Source of the DNA: Chaetoderma sp. LZ-2023a
Lineage: Eukaryota > Mollusca > Caudofoveata > Chaetodermatida > Chaetodermatidae
Reading direction: 5' to 3'
Length of the DNA: 64,000 nucleotides
Assembly: GCA_034401795.1 (NCBI GenBank)
Contig: CM067369.1
Location: 134,413,231-134,477,230 of the forward strand
Shown here: in pieces, positions 1 through 11,170 of the stretch
How positions within the stretch are numbered: the first letter of the stretch is position 1
How the letters are laid out: the number at the start of each line of letters is the position of its first letter
Translations under genes and position numbers: made by a program
The notes under the pieces: generated by a model
What the model saw: the letters and a program-made list of their open reading frames with translations, nothing else
What the model was told of the DNA's origin: nothing
The model's database searches: none

Positions 1-60
1 AGTAGGTCACATTGTCCTACTTTTCATATGCAACACATCTTCAGCATATAATGCTCCATA

Positions 61-1985
61 AAGCTCACGTGGCCAGAATGGCCAGGTGAGCTAAAAATGG
101 ACTAATCAAGATTCTGTATACAAGTTCGGAAGCCTAGTTCCATAGGGGTGTTCCAGGCAAATTACGTTGAAATCTGCCAAGAGATTAATGACAAGTACAG
201 TTTTGACAATTTCCCCTTAAATTCCAGTATATTTTTCATAAAATCACGGATTTTCAACCAAAAAATTGACCAATTAAAACTATATATATAAAAGCCTACA
301 CCCATAGGATCTTTCTAGCTAAAGTATGGTGAAATCTGCCAAGCCATTAATGAGTACACGTGTTAGTGTTTTTAAGAAAATGCTGACAGACAGACGACAG
401 ACGCATAAGCTTTCAGGTCAGATGGGCTAAAAATAATTGGCTGCCTTTTTTATTTATTGGTTGATATTTTATTTATCGGTGATAACGGCCGACTGGCTGT
501 TAGACTTGGTTTGCATTAAATAACAAGAGGCGCTCACCTGGACCATTGGCATTAAACATTGCATTTAACTAGACATGATGGAGGATTTTCGGAAAATCCA
601 TGATGGCCACCAAGAAATTGACCAATTAAGATTCTTGTTTAATATGTTGAAGCCTACCATCATAGGATCGTTCCACCCAAGTTTTGTTGAAATCGGGATA
701 TTGATTGAAGGAGTACCGTTTTTAAATGGTTCCGGAAAACTTTCATAAAATCAGAGATGGCTGCCAACACACTGACATATCAAAATTCTGAACAGAAGTT
801 CTAGAGGCTACGACAATAGGATCCTTTCAATCAAATTTGGTTGAAAATTCAAGATGGCCACCGAACAAATTGACCAATAAAAATTCTGTATACAAGTTCT
901 GAAGCATATCACTTTAGGGTCCTTCCAGCCAAGTTTGCTTGAACTCGTTCAAGCTGTTAATGAGGAGTAGCCTTTTAACTGATTTACAAATATTTTCAGA
1001 ACATGCAAGATGGGCAGATGGCTGCCTGAAAAATTGACCAATCAAATTTCTGTATACAAGTTCTGAAACCTACCAGCCTAGTATCCTTCCAGCCAAGTCT
1101 GGTTGAAATTGCTCATGCAGTTAATGAGTAGTAGCGTTTTAAACAATTTCCCGCCATTTTTTGGAAAATTCAAGATGGGCACAGAAAAAAACGACCAAGC
1201 AAAATTATCTGTACAAGTTCTGAAGCATCCTATGCTAGGGTTTTTCCATATGTGTTTGATTGAAATCGGCCAAGTGGTTATTGAGGTGTAGGCTTTTAAG
1301 TGATTTCCAGAAATTTTGAGCAAATTCAAAATGGTCACCGGAAAAATTGACCAATCAAAATTCTGTATAAAAATTCTGAACCATACCAGCATACTATCCT
1401 CCCAGGCAAGTCTGGTTGAAATTGCCAAAGCAGTTAATGAGGAGTAGCGTTTTAAATGATTTCCCGCCATTTTTGGAAATTTCAAGATGGCCGCTGAAAA
1501 AAATGGAACAATCAGAATTCTGTATACAAGATCTGAACCATACTATGGCAGGGTTCTTCCATCCGAGTTTGATTGAAATCGACCAAGTGGTTCTCGAGGA
1601 GTAGGCTTTTAAGTGATTTCCAGAAATCTTCAGAAAATCCAAGATAGACGCCAGAAAAATTGACCAATCAAAATTCTGTATACAAGTTCTGAAGCTTACC
1701 GCCCTAGGGTCCTTCCAGCTTAGACTGGTTGAAATTGGCCAAAGGGTTAATGAGGCGTAGCATTTTAAACGATTTCCCACCATTTTTAGGAAAATTCAAG
1801 ATGGGCGCTGAAAAAATAGACCAATCAAAATTCTGTATACAAGTTTTCATGCCAAATTAATTTGAAATCTGCCAAGCGGTTAATGAGGAGTAGCATTTTT
1901 AAGCAAAAGTTGACTGATAGACGGATGGACACCAGAGATGGACGACCGCCATGCCATAAGCTCACTTGGCCAGGTGAGCTAATAA
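61..1985. repeat. Decayed ~156-bp tandem array with palindromic ends
   Basis: A unit containing 'TTGACCAATCAAAATTCTGT', 'ACAAGTTCTGAAGC', 'CCAAGTTTGGTTGAAAT' and 'GTTAATGAGGAGTAGC' recurs at about 872, 1036, 1191, 1349, 1507, 1662 and 1819, giving a period of 155-164 bp. Weaker copies continue upstream to about 100. The array is bounded by short palindromes, AGCTCACGTGGCCA/TGGCCAGGTGAGCT at 62-93 and a similar one at 1962-1983, and each boundary is followed by TAAAAA/TAATAA. A degenerate boundary lies at 405-430, so this may be two adjacent elements. This sequence style is common in bivalve genomes as far as I know. Open frames read through it are by-products of the periodicity. Confidence 0.85.
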
Positions 1986-2950
1986 TGTGACTATGTCATC
2001 GATCGGAAGAACATGTCTGGACTTAAATCGAGTTCTGTTCGAACTACAAGTAGAAAGACATGCTTTATCATTGGGCAAGTTGTGCAAGGGTCGAATGTAG
2101 GGGAAAAATTGATGTAAAACCTTTAATAAAAGTTATCGCTCTAACGTTCTCTCAAACCAAAACATATGTGCAGCAACCAGTTTTTGTGAGTTCTTTGGTA
2201 TATTTCACATGATATGATGAAATGTTGATGATTGTAGAACAATGTTCCTTCTCATGGCTCTGTAACGTTTTGTACTACAGAAATCTATATATGTAGATCG
2301 GAAAATGGCCGATGAGTATGAACATAAATTATCTCTAACATGAAAATTGCAGACACCAATTCCGTAACATTTCCATGGCAACTTTACAGCGGATTTCACG
2401 ATTATTGGTGAACAACCATGTGTAAAAAATTGCGATTGTTTTCAATCACATTTTTAAATATGAAGAGAACGATTACGATTATTTTAATCCCAACTAATTT
2501 GTGCAGGCTTGCTTTGACTTTTTTCGTGCGCGAGTCAGTCTCACTGACAAATATCAGACTGTGATCGCAAAATCAACACTCATGCGGTGATAGCGACTAC
2601 TTATTTACACTCTGGAAACCGGCATAAATACAGTCTGGATTTAGGCCCAATCTAGGCACGATTATGGTTAACATATTACTGAGCAGTACTATAGTTAGTT
2701 AGTTAGTTAGTCAGTCAGTCAGTTACAAAAGCTTATTTCAAGTTTTTCACATACAGTAATCAAACTTGGTATAGGCATGCATTGGAAGCTTAACATATGT
2801 ATCGTAACAAATAAGGCTGTAATGAACATTCGATGGTTCAGAAAATCACAAACCAAGCGCAGACGAACCATGGTTCGGTTCGCTTGCATGGGATTTGTGT
2901 GGTTTGTGAACCATACATAAGCTAATCCTTTCACAGATGAATTCCCATAT
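1986..2950. other. Intergenic, no gene seen
   Basis: No convincing exon, RNA gene or element boundary is visible. A short (TTAG)n/(TCAG)n run lies at about 2693-2722. An inverted pair around GAACCATGGTTC lies near 2867-2880. Confidence 0.4.
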
Positions 2951-3062
2951 CTAATTTTAGGGAAATAATACAGGAAAACTGATGAATATTTTGAAATTGA
3001 GTTGACTAGACTTAGGCAGCAACAGCTTCCAGTCAAATTAATTCCAAAATATTCAACAGAGT
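2950..3062. repeat. Short palindromic element, family P, copy 1
   Basis: The copy reads GATGAATATTTTGAAATTGA, then a central GGCAGCAACAGC, then TTCCAGTCAAATTAATTCC and AAAATATTCAACAG. The two halves are inverted relative to each other, so the strand can fold into an imperfect hairpin. Related copies lie at 3905-4015, 7800-7915, 8218-8303, 22139-22232 and 55866-55950. There is no coding capacity. It is best regarded as a MITE-like foldback family of unknown superfamily. Confidence 0.7.
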
Positions 3063-3561
3063 AAGTTTTATATCATAAAGAATTGACTTTTTCAGGGATT
3101 TGTCGGTGAAAAGGCTAATAGACAAGCAATCTCTGATTGTCCTCCAAGTGTGATTTACGAATAAGACCATGAAGGGAACTTAGCTGGCTATAAATCTTAT
3201 CTTATTTTCTAACATTTGTTGTCAGAACTTGTCATTTGTGTTTTTCTACCATTTATCCAGCAAAGCAGGTGTCCCTTTAAATGTTATTTTCTGTTAGGAG
3301 TAATTTCTTGCATACAATAGCATGTTAAAAAGGTTTGTGAACCAGTTCGTGGTTTGGACATCTGTATCGTGAAGCGGTTTGATTTGTGAAAATCCTCACG
3401 AACATCAGCCCTAGTAACAAAACTATGTCAGTGTCACCTACTTTTCACACTTCACCTGCAGCTAGCAAGATTCTATCGACCTGGTTAAAAGTACACCCAT
3501 TTCCTTTCAGGTACAATGTACATATTTAGCTTACCAACATAACTAAGACATGAGAACTTAC

Positions 3562-3651
3562 GGTCATCACGTCCTAAAAATTCAATCAGTTGATAGATCC
3601 GTGCTACGTGTGTATGGGTCAAACTTGTTCCGAATAAGTCATCAGACTTTT
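3562..3651 (-). CDS. Putative internal exon of an unrecognised host gene
   Basis: On the minus strand a 90-bp open segment is preceded by a strong acceptor (pyrimidine tract ending TTTTTGTTTTAG, AG at 3653-3652) and followed by a strong donor (CC then GTAAGTTC, GT at 3561-3560). Read in phase 1-1 it encodes about 30 residues including KSDDLFGTSLTHTHVARIYQ and LIEFLGRDD. The codon content looks protein-like, unlike the repeats on either side, and there is no similarity to any transposon ORF in the window. A second minus-strand segment with the same 1-1 phase lies at 8491-8742, so both could belong to one gene. I do not recognise the family and give no function. The TAA microsatellite just upstream at 3709-3760 would lie in the intron. 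Confidence 0.5.
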
Positions 3652-3703
3652 CTAAAACAAAAAGTAAATCAATATAGTAATTATTGAGCATACATTTACA
3701 TTG

Positions 3704-3708
<5 letters not shown>

Positions 3709-3759
<51 letters not shown>

Positions 3760-3760
3760 T
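3709..3760. repeat. (TAA)n microsatellite
   Basis: Uninterrupted TAA/ATA trinucleotide run. A poly-tyrosine open frame on the minus strand is an artefact of it. Confidence 0.95.
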
Positions 3761-3904
3761 GCATTTCATATTTTGACTAACACATCATTTTAGAGTAATA
3801 TAATCAATAATTGTCTTAGTCTCTATCATGTCTATTAGTCAGACTGGAGGAATCTATAAATTCAACACTTTTATCAATGAATTCCCAATTTCAATTTTCA
3901 AAGG

Positions 3905-4015
3905 AACTATACAGGTAGGCTGTTGAATACTTAGAAACTAATTTGACAGGCGCTGTTCATGTCTATGACAGCAAGAAGTCCCAGTAAAATTAGCTTCAAA
4001 ACACTCAACAGATTA
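3905..4015. repeat. Short palindromic element, family P, copy 2
   Basis: It contains GTTGAATACTTAGAAAC, TAATTTGACAGG, and the inverted CCCAGTAAAATTAGCTTC and AAAACACTCAACAG. It carries the same 'ACTATACAGG' lead-in as copies 1 and 3, so the element probably extends about 20 bp further left. Confidence 0.65.
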
Positions 4016-4104
4016 TTTATTAGTTTAAATTAAGGAGACATAGAATTCAGACAGTTTAGTTGCCTCACCATTGCCAGTCGTGATGAATCTAGGTCATTTC
4101 AGGG

Positions 4105-4475
4105 CCTGAAGATTATTAAGAATGGCAAGCAAGGCAATGTTGCCTTAACAGTTTTCATAATTTTAGGGGCACTAAGGCAGTCTTAGAACATCAAGGCAGA
4201 CTATGTCTCATGAAGAAGGGCATCAAGGCACTATCTAATGTACTTTCTCATGCAATCAGGATCAAGAAACCCCTAATCCCCTTCTACATGCTATCTACAT
4301 TTGGATGACTCTGTACATTTACTTTGGATACTTTATTTAACAATCTGTATGACATGCAACGAGGCAATAGAGGGCACTGTAAGGTAGTTGTTGCCTTAAA
4401 AGCATGGCAAAATGGAGGGGCAGCAAGGCAAAAGGCATGGACTGCCATACAACCAAGGCAATTGCCTTGGTTTAT
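4105..4475. repeat. AAGGCA-rich repeat
   Basis: The hexamer AAGGCA or its complement TGCCTT occurs at least ten times in about 370 bp, often paired head to head as in CCAAGGCAATTGCCTTGG at 4452-4469. The spacing is irregular, so this is not a simple microsatellite. It may be a transposon terminus with clustered subterminal motifs. No ORF is attached. Confidence 0.5.
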
Positions 4476-4708
4476 TTATAGCCGTCATTTTGATTATGAT
4501 GTTAGATACTTGAATAACAGAGCAGATCCATTCTCTATAAACAGCAACAGCAAAACCATGAAATCCTGACATAAGATTGCTGTACCACAACAATCCATCC
4601 AACCCTCAACTACAGTCTGCATTTCATGCCTATTTTGAAAAAAAAAGCAGAAATTGTTGCTACATTAGGCAGTACTGACTTCATCTTTCCTCTGCAATGG
4701 TCTTGAGG

Positions 4709-4855
4709 AATGTTCATTTCGAGGTAGAGGCTTTTTTTGAAAATTTACAATCTGAATGAATTGATGACTAACTGAGCCAGACATTTCAGTGATAAACTGT
4801 AAAAAATACTCTTCACTTACTTTTTAAATGGACATTCACTTTGGCGCTAAGCAAA
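4709..4855. repeat. Hairpin element, family H, copy 1 (diverged)
   Basis: It carries the family framework: TGTTCATTT, then TTTGAAAATTTACAATCTGA, a central ACTGAGCCAG, then TTTCAGTGATAAACTG and AAATGGACATTCAC. The arms are inverted but diverged from the cleaner copy at 21779-21914. Confidence 0.6.
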
Positions 4856-4974
4856 ACCAGAAATGCAACCATGAAGCTTGACTTTACAATTTGATCAACA
4901 TGTATGAAGCTTGACTTCAAACATAAAATAAGTATGGAAGGCTTATCAATATACTTATCAACATGAGGCTCAAG

Positions 4975-5850
4975 GGCCTGTGACCCTCACCAGGACCATT
5001 AGCATTTGACCAATTTGCATTTAAATAGACATGATGGATAATTTCCGGAAAGATCCAAGATGACAAAGAAATTGACCAATCAAAATTCTCATTTGATTTC
5101 ATTTGATTTCCTGAAGCTTATCATAGGATCATTCCATCCAAGTTTGGAAAAAATCTAGTAGTAGCGATTTAAACTCTGCTGAAAAATGTCTGGAAAAATC
5201 CAAGATACCTGCCGAAAAAATTGACAAATCAAAATTCTTATTATATCTCTTGGAGTTGATAAGAGCAATCCACCCAAGTTTCATTGAAATCTGGCCATTG
5301 ACTAAGGAAGAGTACTATCGTTTTAAATGATTTCTGGAATATCCAAGATGGCCACCAGAAAAATTGACCAATCAAAATTCTGTATACAAGTTCTGAAGCC
5401 TAATCCCATAGGATCCTTCAGCCCAATTAAGTTGAAATCTGCCAGGTCGTTAATGATGAGTACAGTAACGTTTTGACAATTTCCGGCAAATTTGTCACAA
5501 AAACTAAGGTTTTCACCATAAAAAATTGACGCTCCTTCTAGCCAAATTTGGTTGAAATATGTCAAGCATCTAAGGAGAAGTAGCATTTTGACAACTTCTG
5601 TTAAATGTTTCATAGCATCTAAGATTTTCACCCAAAAAATTGATCAATCAAAATTCTGAATAGTTAAGTTCTAGAGCCAAGCACCATAGAATCAGTCTCG
5701 CACAATTTGGTTGAATTATGTCAAGCAACTAACGAGGAGTAGCATTTTGACAATTTCCGGTAAATTTTCCATAAAATCTATTTTCACCCAAAAAATTACC
5801 ATTCAAAATTCTGAATACAAGATCTGGAGGGATCAGCATTAGATTAAATC
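4975..5850. repeat. Second copy of the ~156-bp tandem array
   Basis: The unit core (GACCAATCAAAATTCT and variants) recurs at about 5075, 5225, 5366, 5526, 5641 and 5795. The left edge, with 'CACCAGGACCATTAGCATTT' followed by AGACATGATGGA, matches 535-582 of the first array. The palindromic right terminus is missing. The right edge abuts the family F fragment at 5862. Confidence 0.8.
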
Positions 5851-5861
5851 TCGACTAAAGG

Positions 5862-6395
5862 ACCCCAATTTTTGGGTCAAATTACATGTTCTAGGAGGGG
5901 GTGCTCTATTAATCAAGTACATTCTTTGAGCACATTATTTTGGTCAAAAGTTTTCTAAAACAGTTAAAAATGATACCATGAAAATTGAACTCAATTTCGC
6001 GATACAAATTCTCGCCGCCTTACGACTATGTTTAATGTATACTTCAAAAACATCATTGCGGAAGTGATATTATTAAATAATGTGTATCCATTAGTAAAGA
6101 TCATTTATTACATCAAAATTAATCCTGAATTTGACATAAAATGTTGTTGAGAAAAGATATAAATCACATCATTCACCACTAATCACAAAAGAACTTTATC
6201 TAGAACGAGTAATCAGATATAAATATTCTGGACTCGGAACACGGAATTGCTATAAATATTATCATTATGTGATAGGAACTAAGTATTGTACTTTAGGTCT
6301 GATCCGTACCCATTTGATAACAAACTCCAGTTAGCGGATGAGATCTTGCGATAACACTGCGCCTGCAATCACAAAAGAGCCAGCTGTTTGCCAAC
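5862..6395 (-). mobile_element. Family F foldback element, half copy
   Basis: In reverse orientation this matches the right half of the element at 20020-21010, and also 47060-47500. Shared blocks include TTACATCAAAATTAATCC, ATGTTTAATGTATACTTC, GATAGGAACT and CAATCACAAAAGAGCCAG. It is non-coding. Only one arm is present, so it is either a truncated copy or a solo arm. The inner end stops at about 6392 in the GAGCCAG motif. Confidence 0.65.
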
Positions 6396-7799
6396 ATAAG
6401 AAGCAGTCTATCTCATTTTAATTCTCAGTTTTTCTAGCAATTTTTGTTGTATGTATTGATTCGATCTGTTTTGGATCATTTGATGTTGGACGGCATTATA
6501 TAATTAATGCGCAATACGAGAGAAACCGCTGTTCCATTATAAATTTTTTCTGAAGAGAAATATTTTTTCTGTTCTGATTGGATAAATTCTCTTTCTGAAG
6601 AGAAATATTATTTCTCTGTTCTGATTGGATAAATTCTCTTTTTTGTTTTGTTTTTCAGTAATTTCACAATGTCAATGACAATCAGTAATAGTTTTTCAGT
6701 AATTCAGTAATCACATAAAGCAATTATAATAGCATGAAAACGTACAAATTAATGAAAATGAAACTCTTTAATTGTCATGTACATATGATACACACACACC
6801 CACACACTTATCCTTCAAATTTATTCACGGAAATTTTGAAGACCTAGTTATTTTTTGAAAATTTAACACTTAAATTTGTCAATGGAATGACTGCCTAAGT
6901 TAACATTTTACGGGATTGAAACCATCCCACCACCCACCCCAACTCAGCCCTATCCCCAAAGAAAAGAAATTGGAATATCTTTAATTGGTTGAGCACCCAA
7001 TTTAACCCTCAAATTTGGATATCATTACTTTACTACATGTACCAGAGCAGAATATTTCCATTTCCCCATGTTTGCAATATTCAGGAATTCTTAACCAAAA
7101 TTTAACTCACTTTACAAATATAATTACACTTCCGCGGACCACATTTTAATGACAGCTGTCTAAATTCAACTGATTCAATGCTTGAAATTCAAGAAAACAA
7201 TGGACTTTTACGATATTTTTTTTACAAATATTACTCAATTGTGATACGTTCCCGGTATGTATCTTGGATGCAGGTAAGGTTATCTATGCAGTTTAATGAT
7301 GTCAGTCTACTGGTAACCGGGACACATTCTAAACTTGCTAACTAATGTAGAAAGTCTTGCTGCAGTTACAGGATTTTTCCCATCTGTAGTTTTGAAGAGC
7401 CGACCGTAGTACTATATTTTGGATGCTATTTCTGTAAAAACTAGGGAGAATCCGCAACGGTAGGCAGGTCTGAGTCTGGATCAGGTCCTGACATCTGCAC
7501 AATGTCAGAAATTCATGGATTTATCATAAAACCGTTTTCTACATGCACACAAAGGTAACTATATACATTGGGATTTTACCTTCAAATAAAGAGATATCCA
7601 CAACTGATATTACAACATACATATCATGTCTTCCTAGATACATAAATTAGCCCAAAATGTGCCTTCTGTACATACAGGATCACAAAGCTACATGTACAAG
7701 CCATTATTTCCCTGCAGTGTGCATGTCAAAGACTATTGTTGGACAAATGTTAGAATAACAGTTAAATTGCCTAACCCTTGAAATTCCTGCACTTGATTC
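6396..7799. other. AT-rich intergenic DNA with a 46-bp duplication
   Basis: A tandem pair of ~46 bp units (TTCTGAAGAGAAATATT to GGATAAATTCTCT) lies at 6548-6640. A (CA)n run is at 6791-6806. I see no exon with usable splice sites and no transposon ORF. Confidence 0.45.
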
Positions 7800-7915
7800 C
7801 ATTTCAAGACAACTATGTACAGGAAAGATGATGAATATTCTGAAATGAAATTGACTGGAAGCTGTTGCTGCCATAGTCACCAAATGGCAGCAACAGCTCC
7901 GCATCAAACTGGTTT
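7800..7915. repeat. Short palindromic element, family P, copy 3
   Basis: GATGAATATTCTGAAATGAA, then GACTGGAAGCTGTTGCTGCC, a short loop, then the inverted GGCAGCAACAGC. The stem around the loop is perfect for about 12 bp. Confidence 0.7.
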
Positions 7916-8217
7916 AAACATAGTCAAGGAAGTATTCCTTACATCTTACATGTAATACAGAATTTGTCGCTGTGAGGGTTATAACAATAAAATTAGCTGA
8001 ACATGAACTAAGACGAGCCGAGTAACAGCACGGCAAAATTTATGAATCCAGTTTCTTGGTTAATAATATAATATCATAATCAAGTTAATCAACTATATCA
8101 CGTGTAGGCTGATGTCATAATCAATTACATTATGCATGTAATGATTTACTCAGTTACAAACGCTTATAGTCTGTCAAGTTGAACAAACTATGTCTTTACT
8201 ATTTAATAAACATTCTG

Positions 8218-8303
8218 CTCAATATTTTGAAACTAATTTGACTGTGAGTTGTTGCTGCCAACAGCACCCAGTCAAATTAGTTTCAAAATATTCAACAGCT
8301 TAT
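8218..8303. repeat. Short palindromic element, family P, copy 4 (best stem)
   Basis: The left arm CAATATTTTGAAACTAATTT continues GACTG and is answered by CAGTCAAATTAGTTTC and AAAATATTCAACAG. The arms pair over about 26 bp around a loop containing TTGCTGCC. This is the most symmetric copy in the window. Confidence 0.75.
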
Positions 8304-8490
8304 AGTTATTCAACCAATATAGTTTTCTGGAAATTGAGATTCAGAGCGTGTGTAGGGATCGATGATCTCAACACAGGCATAGCATGTGTGGAGCTTAGCT
8401 AGAGATGGGCGGGGAATAGCTAAAACAGTATTCCTCCATTGATTTAAGCTAACAAAATCATGGTATTAAATTGATTGTTAAAGTATTTAC

Positions 8491-8742
8491 CTTTCTTTTG
8501 TTTGAACGGCGTATTAATCCTCCGTTTGACATGAATATCTGTCGCTGATGATGAAGATGATGACATACAAAGGCAAGAATTTCCCAAGCTCTCGAGTTCA
8601 GCACTATCTAGGTCTAAGAGGAATGACAGGTGCATTGACACCATGTTCACATATCTGTCAGGCATGGCATTGCGAAGGCGTGTCACAGCTCTTTCTGCGT
8701 CAGTACATGTGCGATGACGACGCAGAGTAGCTGTAGACATAT
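8491..8742 (-). CDS. Putative internal exon of an unrecognised host gene
   Basis: The minus strand shows an acceptor (GTTTTTTTGCTTTATGCAG, AG at 8744-8743) and a donor (CAAAAGAAAG then GTAAATAC, GT at 8490-8489). They enclose exactly 252 bp with one open frame, phase 1-1. The product segment includes RRHRTCTDAERAVTRL, DRYVNMVSMHLSFLLDLDSA, a run of six serines, and a basic end (KRRINTPFKQKK). It has no resemblance to the transposon ORFs here. It shares phase and strand with the exon at 3562-3651. No domain is recognised. A DNA-only pseudo-exon remains possible, since both splice sites could occur by chance in AT-rich DNA. Confidence 0.5.
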
Positions 8743-9114
8743 CTGCATAAAGCAAAAAAACAACAACAATCAGAAATTGCTTGAGTCTTATATCTATGTT
8801 CGCATCTTTGCCAATACATTTTAATTAGCCCACTAATTAACAGATTACAAACTAAAAACGGCACATTGTTTAAAACATGGGAATATCCTTGTAAATATTT
8901 CGATATTTGACCATGAGCAGTTGCTGCCATAGGTGAAATTTACATGCTTAAGGCTACATTTGTCAGGATGGAATTTTAGGTTGTATAAACAATTGATTTG
9001 AATAATTTTGTATCATCTACAAACAAGATTTACTGATGGTGGTGACCTTATTACGGCTTACAAATTTATACACAAGAATTTAGTTTAATTGAATGTCTCA
9101 CCTGTCTCCTATTT

Positions 9115-9960
9115 GTCAGTGACACTGACCTTTGACCTCAAACTTATCATGCAGTTTCCTACATGTAACATTATACAATGTAGATAACCATGTATTCAAG
9201 TTTAGCTCCAATAGGTTTAATCAACCCTGAATTATAAATGTAAATGATTTGCTAAATGGAAAACAGTAATGTTAAAACAGCAGAGGTCAATGTAAGAATG
9301 GCATTGACCTTTGACATAAAGACCTCACTATTATCATGTTGCCTTGGTATGGTACCAGTATATGAAACCAGGTGTCCAAGTTTGATTCCAGTAGGATTAA
9401 GCAATCCTAAAAAAACAAAGGCAAACACAAAACCTTTTTGGACATGTTGGAAATAGAGAGCTAAATATCAAGGCGACGATGACCTTGTCCTTGGACCTAG
9501 TGATGCCACTATTAGCACACAGATTCCTTACTGTATATAGAGAACCATGTGTCCAAGATTACATACATACTGGTAGTATTAAGTAATTCTGGTATTTCAA
9601 ATATAAGTGATTTGCTAAATGGAAAAACTTAAAGCTGAAAAAGCACAGGTCAAATAGTAACATCCGAATGACCTTGACCGTTACCATCCTGCATCCTATT
9701 GGTATAAGCAAACATGTAGACATGTATCCAAGTTGCTTCCATTATGATTACGCAATCCCGAAATACAACCAGATAAGATTTGCCAAATGCAAAAACGTAA
9801 CGTTGAAAAATAAAGTTTTGCAGAGGTGAGAATGACCGTGACCTTTTACTTAGTGATATCCTTGTCATCAACCCAGGGTTTCTCAAGTGTCCTTTTGAGG
9901 GTATAGACCCCAAAACAAGCAACTTGGGTCCCACATAAGTTGTTGCAGTGGGTTCCATGG
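9115..9960. repeat. ~180-bp tandem array with TGACCTTTGACCT cores
   Basis: A unit with a TGACCTTTGACCT-like core, followed by 'ACCATGTATTCAAGTTT', 'CCAGTAGGATTAAGCAATCC' and 'GATTTGCTAAATG', recurs at about 9126, 9305, 9480, 9669 and 9837. The units are diverged. Such repeats are familiar from bivalve genomes. The first core is a perfect inverse of AGGTCAAAGGTCA, the DR1 nuclear-receptor half-site arrangement. Confidence 0.75.
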
Positions 9961-10693
9961 GACCCTGAAATCTTATATGATTGTTAAATGCTAATTAGTT
10001 TTATAGGTTTTTGCACAAACATACCCACAAAAACAAGCATTGTATTCCCATAATTCATAGCTCTGAGCTCTGATTACTCTCTAATTTTAGCATAGACGAC
10101 AAGTATGATTGACAGCATTCTGGTTGAACTTGCTGAGTATGGATTGAACAAGATATGTCCCTGTTACAAGTCAGGCTTTTGTTGCACTTCTGACATCTTT
10201 GGTGTTATTTTGTACAGACGCAACTGCTAAGTGCTGTTTGCCAATGGACACACTGGATGCATTCAAATATATTGGTGTACATTTTGAACAGAATTCTGTA
10301 GCTAACATATTATTCCAATGGGAGCTGGCATACTTTTCAATAAATGTATGAATTACATAAAGCCATGGAAAACAGCCTGTAAGGGGAGGGGGGGGGATTT
10401 TTAATCTATATATATATATGCCACAAGAATATGAGACAGGAGTTTGACATCACAGAGGCGCTGCTTGATGATTTTCTCATGTCATTTGACTGCCTATGTT
10501 CCATCCAGTTATTATATAGGACTTCTCAGGATATTTCTGAGGACTCAGGTTGTTCAGCCTCTATGTCTGCATCTTCCATTAAAACTATTCCACATTCCTG
10601 ACTTCCCGGCATCCGATATTCGGACGTGGAATAAAATTTAATGGCTTGGTGTGCCCAAAGTTTATCCGTGGCCATTTCAAAGGCAAAGATAGA

Positions 10694-11170
10694 TTTGGTC
10701 ACAAGTCAGAAGTTGGTACCCAAAAAATGGTGGACTTCTTACACTTTGTAAATTTTTCTTGGGTTCAAATTCTATTATCTTTTGAAGTATTGCACCGAGA
10801 AAAGAAAGTAAGGCATCATAACACTGCCAATTATCTTCCCCTTCAGATAAGACCTTTTCCGATGTCATTTGACTTGATAATAAGAGTTGTGCGGAAATAC
10901 GTCCACCTATGTAAGAGGTGGACTAGGTGGCGGAGGAGACGGTGGTGGAGTAATTATTTAAACTTAGGTGACCATTGGAGTACAACTCTCTTATTATTAA
11001 TTCAAATGACATGGGAATGGTCTTATCTGAAGGGGGAAGATAATAACCAGAGTAATTATACCGTACTTTCTTTTCTAGGTGCAACACTTCAAAAGATAAT
11101 CAAATATGAACCCAAGATAAATTTATATAAAAGGTAACGAGTCCATAATTTTTTACTTATGACCAGGTAT
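10694..11170. mobile_element. Foldback element with ~170-190 bp inverted arms
   Basis: The left arm, about 10694-10887 (TTCTTGGGTTCAAATTCTAT, ATCTTTTGAAGTATTGCA, ATCTTCCCCTTCAGATAAGA), is repeated in reverse at about 10986-11170 (TCTTATCTGAAGGGGGAAGA, TGCAACACTTCAAAAGATAA, GAACCCAAGATAAATTTATA). The ~100-bp spacer holds a GGTGG-rich stretch. Open frames across it (10646-11137 plus, 10677-10868 minus) are symmetric products of the palindrome and not genes. No clear target duplication is seen. Confidence 0.75.

Noticed and set aside
1078..1783. Overlapping 129- and 135-codon minus-strand frames
   Set aside because: Both arise from the ~156-bp tandem repeat (156 is divisible by three, so frames persist).
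3485..3769. 94-codon open frame starting with poly-Tyr
   Set aside because: The N-terminal part is the TAA microsatellite. Only the splice-bounded 3562-3651 part was kept.
10646..11137. 163-codon open frame
   Set aside because: It spans the foldback element. The minus strand of the left arm gives almost the same peptide (TLQKII, FLGATLQ), as expected from inverted arms.
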